NCBI GenBank assembly: GCA_963377175.1
Contig: CAUJNA010001224.1
Location: 1,425,001-1,489,000 of the forward strand
Direction of reading: 5' to 3'
Source: Effrenium voratum
Lineage: Eukaryota > Sar > Dinophyceae > Suessiales > Symbiodiniaceae
DNA: 64,000 nucleotides
Shown one piece after another: positions 12,987-24,900 of the stretch. Numbering within the stretch: the first letter of the stretch is position 1; each line of letters begins with the position of its first letter. A model generated the notes under the pieces. That model did not search any database. It worked only from the letters and a program-made list of their open reading frames with translations, and was not told where the DNA came from. Both the position numbers and the translations under genes were made by a program.

Positions 12987-15900
12987 TCCATGTCTTTTGT
13001 TCTTCAGGTTGAGGGCCGAAAACTTATGCAAAGGGGCCAAACAAAAACTGGAAGACATAATTGCGTTGAGGAAACTAAGTGGCTGGTAGGAATGACCACT
13101 GAGATCATGAGCGTCAAACAATCATCATGATCCGTGCGTGCGTGGGTGTGTGCGTGTGCATGTGCCAGGTTGGGTGCTTTGTAGCTCCTTCTAAGATTCA
13201 AAGTGCAGTTTGGAAAGGGACCTGGAACTGGAAAAGTGTCCTTTAACTAGTTGGAATACAACTTCCTTTTATGAAAGAAAAGCCAAACGTTGTGCGCTTC
13301 CGTGAATGTGTTTGTGCGTTTGTGTCTTTGAGTCTTTGCGCGTGCATGGGTGTGTGTCTGTGTGTCTGTGTCTGTGTGTCTGTGTGTCTGTGTGTCTGTG
13401 TGTCTGTGTGTCTGTGTGTCTGTGTCTGCATCTGTATCTGTGTCTTGGTGCGCGTGCATGTGTAGGTTGAAGCACATATTTTGCTGTGCATCTCTCTGCC
13501 ACACATGGCACCTAGATCACGGTGTTCAATACAGTTAACAAAGAGCTGCTGAGGTACAACCATTGTTCAGTGCTTCGCAAGGCCGGGCGCATCCGGGTGG
13601 AAAGTCAAGGCCTGAGTTTGTTAAATTGGCTGACTCTCTAACAACAAGCTCACCCTGTCAGCAACATATGCCACTATAAGACATTTGAAACTACAAAACA
13701 TAACATGAATGATCAACAAAGTCAGAACCAGCACACAACATGACATACATGTAGGGTGAAATATCTGGTCCAATAAATATTTCACCCAGCTTCATTGAGA
13801 TGTTGTCGGATTCAGTTGCCATGTAAGACTGCCTCCGATATCTGACGAAATTACATCGGCATTGCTAAGTTGCTGCTAAGTTCGTAGAACCTACCAACTT
13901 CAAAACCACGCCGAACAACGCGGTACCTCAAACAAGACACTCCCGAATGAGATCGCGCACCATATCAAGATGACGTCCCGTCCTCGGGAGTCTTAGGATT
14001 CTTGGTATAGCGCAGCTCTGCATCGTCGGAGAAGCCGTTCTTGATGTACCTCGCAGGCCGCTGCAGGTACAAAGCCGCTTTCGTTAGGGACCCCAAAGTG
14101 AATTTACGTTGACGGTCCTCCTCCAAAGCTCTAAGGACCTATGCTAGGCGTACGCTCGGCCTATCTCCCATGGATAGCCCAGTTCTCGCAAACGGGTCCG
14201 TGTTCCCGTGCGTGTGTTTGTGGTGTGCTTGTGTGTTCGTGTGTTCGTGTGTTTGTGTGTTTGCGTGTTTGTGCGTTTGTGTGCGTGGTTGTGAGTTTGT
14301 GTGTTTGTGTGCTTGCGCAATCACAGTCACCGACTTCCAACAAGGATGCTGTCTGCCATCAACGACAAAACTATGCTGGGCATCTAGTTGTCAAAACAGG
14401 CACTCTGTGTTCTTGGCGATTCCGATCGGGCTAGCAACTCTGGACAGTGACAGGAAAAGGCAGCCAAGTGCGATTAGATTCTCAGAGCAAGCAACAGCTC
14501 CAACGCAGGGTAATTGACACACTGACAATATATGGTTAGCAAGAAACTGCCAAATTCTTAATCAAAAACAAAATCAACCACCATTCGACGGGTGCCGCCT
14601 TTGCTTGGACAAGTCTGCACCACGCCAAGCAAAAACTCAAGCACAACATCCCATCTTGCTTAGTCAAAAAAAACACGCTAGCAGCTCGAGTACCCTTGAT
14701 TAAGGACTCGGCGGATTATGAATCATGAGTCAACACCACACACGTATTTCGTTCACCAACGCCGCATGCTTGGTTGCGACTGGAGTTTGTTCGGGGCGGC
14801 TTCAGGAGTATTTCAGAACCAACAATTCCAAGCAAGTCCTGGCACATATGCATCAGCTGGACTGGAGCCGACGGAGCCGACCCATTGCTTCCAGGCACTT
14901 CTTGCAGTTGTCCCAAGCTCCGCCGGAGTTGGACATGGAGATGGCCAGCTGCACTGAGGAGCCCAGGGATCCCGTGAGCAGCCCGAACACGGCCTATCGG
15001 AATCGAGACACCGGACAGCCAAAAACCCCTGTTGAAAGTGGCCTGCAAGGGAGAAAAAGGATCCGTATAATATATATATATATATTTATATATTGTACAT
15101 ACTATATATGTATATATATAAGATAATGTATCCGTGGCATGAAAACAAGCATGTTTCTGTATGAACCCAAACCTCATTGTGCACCCGTTGTACCAAACAC
15201 TTAAAGGCATACAACCCTTGATATCAGCGTCGGAGAACCGTGCTAAAGAAAATGCTCCACAAAATGGAACGATTCCACCACCCAAAAAGGAACCAGCCCT
15301 CATTGGTTGACCAGGGGCCCATTCCATATTGTTTTGTTCTTGTTTTTCGTGTGTGTTTTTAATGCTTCACAACCGCGGCATTTTTTAATATATTATCTCT
15401 TGCATCATGCAACGAAGCCTTCACTGTTCGCCCGGACCGCCTGCGGGGACTCCCCCGTTAGTGTCGCGCACGGAAACTCTGACTCTGGCCCCGAAGCCCG
15501 CCCGCGCCAAGCGCCAAGTGAAGCGTCCCTTCAGCAAGGATTCGACCGAGCGATCCGACGACTCCCACCTGCACGCCGAAGAAGGTACCGGCCAACAAGG
15601 GGGAGAGGATCACCAGGCACGCCGGAGCCACCATCTCACGCAGCGAGGCCTTGAAAGCGAGCGGATCTGCACTGCGCAACTCCAAAGCCTGAAATGGCCA
15701 TGGGTCAAAAGCCCGTACCCCCAGTGAACATCCCAATCCCCACTAAAATAGGTTCTAAAATGGGTGGTGCACCGAAAACCCCAAAATGGGATCCCATTGG
15801 TTTTGACACCCACAGCCAAATACAAATTGGATCTCGAGGTAAAGGGCCTTCATGGAGAGCTTCTTTTACCCGGTGAGCTAGACGTAAGCAGATGGATTAT

Positions 15901-18900
15901 GAGAGTCCCCTGCAAGTTTTAGTAAACTAAATGTCTTCTGGCCTGAGCTGAATAAAGACAAAAAGAAAAGTTCATGACATCGACACCTCATGCGCTGAGA
16001 ACGGCTTTGCAATGCTGAACTGGCAATTGTTCATGTTTTTATTTTTATTTTTGCATTTTGCATTTTTCCAGTTTTTCGCGGGCATTTGTTGCTCGATTTA
16101 TGTCGCTGAGGTTGACTTTAGAGAAGTTCATTGTTTGGGTTTCAAGTTGTTTTTCGGTGGGAAGGGGGGGGGGCAGGACGGGACAATAATAATGCGCCTG
16201 TGTGCCCATTGTTGCGAAAGGCTTGATTCCTGCAGCATCGTTTTTCGCTGGCTGCTCGCCTTCGGAGAGTCGGAACGGAATTATCTTTTTTCATCTCGTT
16301 TGTTGTTTGAGGGCTCGGTGGCTTGCCCCGCCCCACCCCCCCTCCTCCCAAGCCCATCAATGATTGACGTTGTTGCGTTTGCTTGCGCGGGTTCGGTGGC
16401 TTGCCCCGCCCGGCCCCCTTAAACAAATCCTTTCGCTGGTTTTGGCGGCATGCCCCATCCAGCAATAGGGTGCCCAGCTCCCCCTTCCTCCAAAGTGAAG
16501 CCCGCCAACGATTGAAGTTGTTGCATGTGCTTGTGCTTGCGGGTTCGGTGGCTTGCCCCGCCCGGCCCCTACGCCTTCTGCAAGCAAGAGGGAAGGCGTC
16601 TCAGGGCAAAAGAGTCTCACAGGAAAGCTGTGAGCTGACGAACGGACATGCGTGATGCGACGCAAGAGCCGCCCAAGTCGTATGTTTCTTGCGGATCATA
16701 TTTTTCAAGCGGATAGATGTGTTTTTGCAGAGCAGATATGCTTGTTGCGGTGTGCGCTTGCGGGTTCGGTGGCTTGCCCCGCCCGGCGCCCACAATGACT
16801 TACGCTGGTTTCGGTGGCATGCCCCATCCAGCAGTAAGGATTCAGAAGGGGCGCTTCTGAAACCGCCCTTTTCCGGAAGCGTTCTCAGAAAGGCTTTCGT
16901 GTGTAAGGGCGGCTCGAAAAACAAGACTTTCGTGGGAAGTCTGCCTGCAAGTCGTGGGAAGTCTGCCTGCAAGTCTTGTTTGGTTTTTTGAAATTTCGGC
17001 TCTGACATGTTGAACTGCCCGTAGAAGGGAAATAGCGTGAGAAAGTCTACCAATGGCACGGGGGCCTGCTCGCAAAAAAGGCAGCGCAGTGAAGCAGCTT
17101 TGCTCCTACAAGAAGTGCAGAGCCAAGAAGGACGTGAAGAACAAGTGCCACACAGCTCGCCGTGAGGAAGTGGATCTTGAGCAATGTCGGCCCTTAAGAA
17201 GCCACTGTCAGACTGTAAAGTTCTGTGGTCAAACGCATTTAGACGCCTGCCTATCAAAAAAGAAAAAAGCTCCACCCGTTGGAAGGGAAGCTCTGGACAC
17301 GCAGCAACTGGCCAGTCTTTTTCAAACCTTGGTGGAGCTAGGCCGTGCCTGGGCAGCCGTCATGGGGTTATGCTAGCTTTTTCTGGGAGAGCGCGCTGAC
17401 TGCGTGCGGCAGCTGAGAACATCTTGGCTGCGCAACTTGGGCCCTCAAGAAGCACGCACTCCGGCCGTTTGCATCCCTGAAGGGGTGAACAAAAAAACAA
17501 CCTCCCGTGAAGTTCCTCTTCACAGTGGCCTGGCTACCTTGCTTCATAACTGGATGTTTCGTGAACCACTCCGGCACGCCCAGCAGCACAGCGAGCTTGT
17601 GCACCTTTGTGGCTATGTCGGCGCGCTCCTCCCCCGCAGTCATGAAGCGCTGTTGTTCAGCCAAAGGCCGTAGATGGAAGATGCTGAAAGTCTGCAAGGC
17701 CTCGAAGCACGGGAACTCCGCCGACACAACGTCTTTGGCCAAAGCGGTCCATGCCTTGAAGCGCTGCAAGCAGGACGCAACTGTCTGAGCCATCTGATGC
17801 TGCGGCGCACCGCCGAGCCGCCGGGGCTGGCGATCCACATACAGCACCCGCTGCGTTGACAGCAGCTGCAGCACGTGCTGCGTGAAGCCGGTCCTCAGGC
17901 AGCCCCCCTGATCAAAAAGCATGGTGATCCGCGTCGTGAACCGGCCCAACTCCGCACACAGTTGGCTGTTGTCTAGCGTCTCGCTGTCCAGAAAACGCAC
18001 CAGCTGAAGATTTTCTTCTCCAGCGTCAGCTAGCATGCCCAAAAGCACCAAGTTCTCCTCCGTGGCAAGCATCAGAAACTCCTTTGCTGCAGCGCCTACC
18101 CTTTCTTGTTTTCTTTCATCATGTAGGGACTGCGCTGTTGATAGAACAGCTTCCATTGTCAGGCACAACTTGGCAAAGGGGGTCGCCCAGGTGTCGAAGC
18201 GGTGTTTGGCGGCGCTGAACTTGGACGAGTTCTGCTTCCACATCGGGTTGTACTGCGTGGCGCGCACCTCCTGCGCATACTTCACCCGCACAACGTCGCT
18301 GTGGTGGATCAGCTGCGCGATGCTGCCTTTGTTCATCACTACCTTTTTGACCAACGTGTCCAGCACAGGGTCACACTTCCAAGTGCGACTCACTATCCTG
18401 GCAGAAGGGCCAGTACACTCGAAGAACATGCGGTGAAAATCGCATGGCCACAAACAAAAAAAGGGTCCTGCGGGCTGCGTGGGGCTTGTCTTTGTTTACA
18501 AACTTCAGGTTCGGAAAGACTTGCAGCGTGCCCGTGTCCATGTCTGCCAAATCGCAGTATAGCTGAGCAAAAGCTTCGTGCTCCGACGACAAGAGTTGTC
18601 CCGCCAGCTGCTCGTCGGCTGCTGCGTCGGCGTTGAACACCTCAACGCGCCCAAGCCACTGCTGAAACGCAACTGCGTCCAGCTGGGGACAAGCCACCTG
18701 AGCTGGCACAGTTGGCTTCAGGCAGTCCTTGAATTCTTCTGCCAGCAAAAGGGGTGGCCAAATCATGAAGCAAATGCACAACAGCCGTGGCAACTCCGAC
18801 CGCAGAGAAGTCATGAAGCTTCCGTGCGCCCAGAAGCATGTGCTGAGGACGCAAATCCTCTGCGCACGTTTGCCCTCGCAAGACAAGGATCGTCTTTGAG

Positions 18901-21900
18901 CAGTCCGAGTGCACAGTGACGCAGGAGGCAGCGTTGAGCGTTTGCCGCGTGCGAGCCCGCAGCGACTCGGCCAAGCAAAACTTGAGCTTCTGGGCTCGGC
19001 GGCGAAGGATCTTGCCGCCGGACCAGGCAATCCCATCATCACCGCCAACTTTTCCCTTGCGTGTAGCTCGCAGAACTGCGATGAACTCTTCGAGAGATGG
19101 GGCCATCAGGCGCAGTCGGATGTCTTCATTTGATGCTGCGGCCTGGTGCCTTTTGGTTTTCTCATGGTCTCGGAAGTGGCTGACCTGCAATGAAGCAATG
19201 GTTCGAAACTCCGCTGACACATGCCCAGCAGCTTTGCAGGCAGCACAGCTGACGGAGAAGTCGCCTGTGTCCCACTGCGCAGCCTCCAGCCACGGGAACT
19301 GCTCGGTCCACCGCCTGCCAAAGCGGGCCCATGCGCTCTGCGCGGACATTCCGGGCAGCTTGGGCCAGAGCTCTGTCCAAAGAGCGCTTGCGGAAAAAAC
19401 TTAAGTTTACGCACAAAGTTCCTGTCCAGAGGGTCTCTGGAATCCGAAGGTCGACTCAACAAGCCGCAGTGCTGTGGACTGTCCAAAGAACTAGAAACGT
19501 TCGAACACCGGGAATTTTGCGTTCCCCGAAATCCAAGAATTGTAGTCCACTCGACAGTCCGCAGCGCTGTGGTTTGTGGAGACAACTTATGGAAACCGGA
19601 GACCCTCTGGACAAATGGGGTCTGTGGAAAAAAACTTAAGTTTTTTTCCGCGGACCAAGCTGATCGGGCAAGCGTACGTGTCATGTGGGAAACTGGATGG
19701 ACGTGACCGGACTGTCTCTCGGCAACCCTTGATCCTCAGCACTTCATGACGCCGGACGTCCTGATTCAATGTCCTTGGCTGGCCGCATGTTTTAAGCACC
19801 GTTCGATCTGCGTTTGACATCTCTCTGCAGCAGCAGCGGGGGCACATCATGGTTACCAAACTCACAAACTTACGCGGCAGAGCGCGCAAAAGCCCAGCGT
19901 TGCGGCTCAGTTGGGCTCCCTGTCCGTGGGGTCGTCCTCCTCTTCCTCAGCTGGGTCTTCAGTGGCCGGCGGCGCGGCAGCCTTAGCCTTGACTCGTCTG
20001 CCCTGCTTGGGGGCTGGTCCGGCGCCTGGAGCAGGCGGCGCAGCTTTCAGCATGTTCTCCACCAGGTCGACCAGCGCCGAGCCACTGTTCGGCCCCCCGT
20101 TCTTGGCAGGAGGAGGCACTGGGCCAAGCTGCCCAGCCTTGCTTTTGGCTTTGCTCACCGGCGGCGCTTTTCCTCCGGCCTTGCCCCTCGTCAAGTTGCT
20201 GTCACCGCTGTCCGCCTGCGTCGTGGTTGGCAGGCACGGCGGGACCACTTGGTTTCAGACTGGTTTGAAAAATTAAAGCAGCAGAATAAACACTGCGTCT
20301 GTGCATAAAACAAAGCACTGGCCTGCAGAGCGTCGCGCAGCTCTGCAGCGTAATACTGACTGCTTGGGCTCTGCATGTGTGCCCACAAGCGGCCGAAGAG
20401 GTACTGCCGCACGACATTCATGTGAAGACTAGTCTGGCATTACCTGAGAAAGGCTTTTTCTCCATAAGGGCGGCCTCGGCAGCGTACCCGGGGCCCACCG
20501 TGAAGTCAATGACACATTGCACATTGTGCGAATGAATGAACTCTGCCCACAATTGCCATGGCTGCGAATGGAAAGACAGGGGCTCCAGGATGTCCGGCTT
20601 CCTCACCAAGAACTCAGACCCCGCAGGCGCGGCCCCGCCAACCTTGCAGCTTCCTTTGCACTTGTCAGACCACACATCCTTCTTGACCTTCCATGGGATC
20701 ATGTGAGATTGCTCTTTTGTCAGTGGCGGGCTTACCACCGGCCCCAACGTATTGCTTCGGTTGGTGCCAGAAAAATGCTTCCGGTTGCGGACGGGCATGT
20801 CAAGGGAATCCTTGGTGACGCAATAGAATTGCTCCATCAAGTTGAAATTGAAACCCCGCACTTTCTCGTACCGCTGGAAGTAGCTGCTCTCTTCCATCTG
20901 AACGTGCAGAACCCGCACCTGCTTGTTGAGCGCGCGCCCGGTGGCGTCCATGAAGCCACCCAGCAATGCTTTTGGCGTCAGACCTGCGGCAGACAAATGT
21001 TGAAACCGCCTGCAGTTTAATCCATGAATGTGAAATGCTGTTGGGCTCTCTGTTTGAATGTGGCAATACTACGTCAAGAATGAACTGTTGGCGGCAGGGC
21101 TGTTTTCACGCACGGTTTCCGAGTCAGGTGGATGCATTGCTGGCCGCGCAGGCGGGAATAGGTATGAATTAAAATGCAACAAGCATGTGCACAGCCAACA
21201 TTCCGCCGGCCTGGGCACTAAATTGCAACCATCGATGAACCACTAAGAAGTCGTCCATCGGCTGCCACTGCGAGCCCTGTGCGGGCAAGAAAGGAGGCAA
21301 GGAGCCGCCGAAACACTTCTAGCTAGGCTAACCAACGCAAAAGCCACTGCGCGACGCAGTTTTGCAGCTGCCTAGCAACACCGTCGTCAAGAATGTCCAG
21401 GTCCGGCCTCGGACTCGCTGGCGGCCCGTTGGCATTCAATCACGATCTCGCCGCTCTGCGGCACAGGGTCCGCCGAATCAGGCTGGGGCAAGCCACCAGA
21501 GCCTACTTTGCCTCCCGCAAGTGGATTCCCAGTGGCCTCTGGCTGAAGGCCAACGCCGTCGCTGCTGCGGCTGCCTTGCTCGTCAGTCTGACCCTTGCCC
21601 GCCGCGCTGCCGCCTTTGAGGCCCTTCCCGCCAATGGGCACAACCACGCCCATGAAGAAACCTACGATGACGCCAGCGACGAGCGCAATCGACATGGCTG
21701 CAGCTTTCACGCCAGTGATGGGGCAAGCCACCGAAACACGGCCGCGCCTGCTAACTTGTCTAAGAGCCGCCAAGCGAACACAGCGCGTCTTGACTTGCCA
21801 AGCACGGATGGTTTTGCAAGCGGGCCGCAGTGACCAAACCTTGGAAGCAATAGAAAACAACTGCCTTCTGAGCTGTCGCCATTGAGTCTGCGTAACCGCA

Positions 21901-24900
21901 CAATCAGGAAAACTTTAAGGTCACTAGTCCAGATTTGGCGTGGGGCCAGGCCCCACTAAAAGTCTGGTAGTAACAATGCGCGCGCCCGCAGCTTGCAGGC
22001 AGACTTCCCACGAAAGTCTTGTTTTTCGAGCCGCCCTTACACACGAAAGCCTTTCTGAGAACGCTTCCGGAAAAGGGCGGTTTCAGAAGCGCCCCTTCTG
22101 AATCCTTACTGCTGGATGGGGCATGCCACCGAAACCAGCGTAAGTCATTGTGGGCGCCGGGCGGGGCAAGCCACCGAACCCGCAAGCGCACACCGCAACA
22201 AGCATATCTGCTCTGCAAAAACACATCTATCCGCTTGAAAAATATGATCCGCAAGAAACATACGACTTGGGCGGCTCTTGCGTCGCATCACGCATGTCCG
22301 TTCGTCAGCTCACAGCTTTCCTGTGAGACTCTTTTGCCCTGAGACGCCTTCCCTCTTGCTTGCAGAAGGCGTAGGGGCCGGGCGGGGCAAGCCACCGAAC
22401 CCGCAAGCACAAGCACATGCAACAACTTCAGTCGTTGGCGGGCTTAACTTTGGAGGAAGGGGGAGCTGGGCACCCTATTGCTGGATGGGGCATGCCGCCA
22501 AAACCAGCGAAAGGATTTGTTTAAGGGGGCCGGGCGGGGCAAGCCACCGAACCCGCGCAAGCAAACGCAACAACGTCAATCATTGATGGGCTTGGGAGGA
22601 GGGGGGGTGGGGCGGGGCAAGCCACCGAGCCCTCAAACAACAAACGAGATGAAAAAAGACAATTCCGTTCCGACTCTCCGAAGGCGAGCAGCCAGCGAAA
22701 AACGATGCTGCAGGAATCAAGCCTTTCGCAACAATGGGCACACAGGCGCATTATTATTGTCCCGTCCTGCCCCCCCCCCTTCCCACCGAAAAACAACTTG
22801 AAACCCAAACAATTAACTTCTCTAAAGTCAACCTCAGCGACATAAATCGAGCAACAAATGCCCGCGAAAAACTGGAAAAATGCAAAATGCAAAAAAAACT
22901 TTAAAAACATGAACAATTGCCAGTTCAGAATGGCAGGGTGGCTGTCGCTCGGGTAAAACGATAAAGCCACTCAGTGGCAGCTACCTGGGCAAAGGGCCGG
23001 GAGGACGGTCGCATACGACCCTACCCGCCGGTCACATTTGACCCTACCCTACTTTGGCTTCAAAAACCATGCCAAAATGGCAGCGTAAAGCTCCAATTCC
23101 ACGACATGGCCACGCGAAACGCGCCGGTCACATTTGACCCTACCCTACTTTGGGCTCAAAAATCAGTGCCAAGTGGCAATACTATGTTCCACGGCAGGGC
23201 CACGCGAAACGCACCGGCCACAAGCGACCCTACCCTACTTTGCGTTCAAGCAACATTGCCAGCTGGCAACGAGATGGCAGCATCAAGCTCCAATTCCACG
23301 GCAGGGCCACGCGAAACGCACCGGTCGCATTTGACCGTACCCTACCTGACGGTTTCTTGCCAAATGCGTCACTTTAGGTCTTGAGGCTTTTACATCGCTT
23401 TCAGGTATAGTCATCACATCACTTTAGGGCTTTCTGGTTCGCTGTCACTTCTTTAGTTAGTCACCACATCACTTTAGGGCTTTCTGGCTTGCTGTCACTT
23501 CTTGAGGTAGTCACCACATCACTTCGGGTTTCTGGTGCGCTGTCACTCCTTTAGGCAGTTACCACATCACTTTAGGGTTTCTGCTGCGCTGTCGCTTCTT
23601 CAGGTAGTTACCACATCACTGTTAGGGTTTCTGCTGCGCTGTCACTTCAGGTATAGTCACCACATCACTCAAGGGTTAGGGTTTAGCTGTCACTTCTTCA
23701 GGTAGTTACCACATCACTTTTAGGGTTTCTGCTGTGCTGTCACTTCAGGTATAGTCACCACATCACTCTAGGGTTTAGGGTTTAGCTGTCACTTCTTCAC
23801 GTAGTTACCACATCACTTTTAGGGTTTCTGCTGCGTTGTCACTTCAGTTATAGTCACCACATCACTTTAGGGTTTTCTGGTTTGCTGTCACTTCTTTAGG
23901 TAGTCACCACATCACTTTAGGGTTGCTGCTGCGCTGTCACTTCTTGAAGTAGTCGCCACATCACTTTAGGGTTTCTGGTGCGCTGCCACTCCTTTAGGCA
24001 GTTACCACATCACTTTAGGGTTTCTGCTGCGCTGTCGCTTCTTCAGGTAGTTACCACATCACTTTTAGGGTTTCTGCTGCGCTGTCACTTCAGGTATAGT
24101 CACCACATCACTCTAGGGTTTAGGGTTTAGCTGTCACTTCTTCAGGTAGTTACCACATCACTTTTAGGGTTTCTGCTGCGTTGTCACTTCAGTTATAGTC
24201 ACCACATCACTTTAGGGTTTTCTGGTTTGCTGTCACTTCTTTAGGTAGTCACCACATCACTTTAGGGTTGCTGCTGCGCTGTCACTTCTTGAAGTAGTCA
24301 CCACATCACAGGTTTCTGCGCTGTCACTCCTTTAGGCAGTTACCACATCACTTTAGGGTTTCTGCTGCGCTGTCGCTTCTTCAGGTAGTTACCACATCAC
24401 TTTTAGGGTTTCTGCTGCGCTGTCACTTCAGGTATAGTCACCACATCACTCTAGGGTTTAGGGTTTAGCTGTCACTTCTTCAGGTAGTTACCACATCACT
24501 TTTAGGGTTTCTGCTGTGCTGTCACTTCAGGTATAGTCACCACATCACTCTAGGGTTTAGGGTTTAGCTGTCACTTCTTCAGGTAGTTACCACATCACTT
24601 TTAGGGTTTCTGCTGCGTTGTCACTTCAGTTATAGTCACCACATCACTTTAGGGTTTTCTGGTTTGCTGTCACTTCTTTAGGTAGTCACCACATCACTTT
24701 AGGGTTGCTGCTGCGCTGTCACTTCTTGAAGTAGTCACCACATCACTTTAGGGTTTCTGGTGCGCTGCCACTCCTTTAGGCAGTTACCACATCACTTTAG
24801 GGTTTCTGCTGCGCTGTCGCTTCTTCAGGTAGTTACCACATCACTTTTAGGGTTTCTGCTGCGCTGTCACTTCAGGTATAGTCACCACATCACTCTAGGG

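Larger units (their letters stand above)
16015..22928. mobile_element. 6.9-kb DNA element with 937-bp terminal inverted repeats and an AATG target duplication
   Basis: The two ends are inverted copies of exactly equal length (16015-16951 and 21992-22928). They begin CTGAACTGGCAATTGTTCAT and differ by scattered substitutions. AATG lies immediately outside both ends (16011-16014 and 22929-22932), as expected for a 4-bp target-site duplication. The interior (16952-21991) holds decayed coding sequence: a recombinase-like frame on the plus strand and transposase-like, methyltransferase-like and membrane-protein-like frames on the minus strand. Subterminal copies of a GGTGGCTTGCCCC motif recur in both repeats. 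A 4-bp duplication with long inverted repeats is compatible with Sola- or Academ-like superfamilies, but I cannot assign one. The element lies in intron 20 of the pyrophosphatase gene. Confidence 0.9.

Noticed and set aside
12505..13130. 205-codon plus-strand frame
   Set aside because: It is antisense to pyrophosphatase exon 24 and includes a (GT)n tract.
14716..15327. 203-codon minus-strand frame
   Set aside because: It reads exon 22 of the pyrophosphatase in the wrong frame and crosses an AT palindrome.
22974..23384. 136-codon plus-strand frame with repeated [13 protein letters not shown]
   Set aside because: It arises from the GACCCTACC repeat array.
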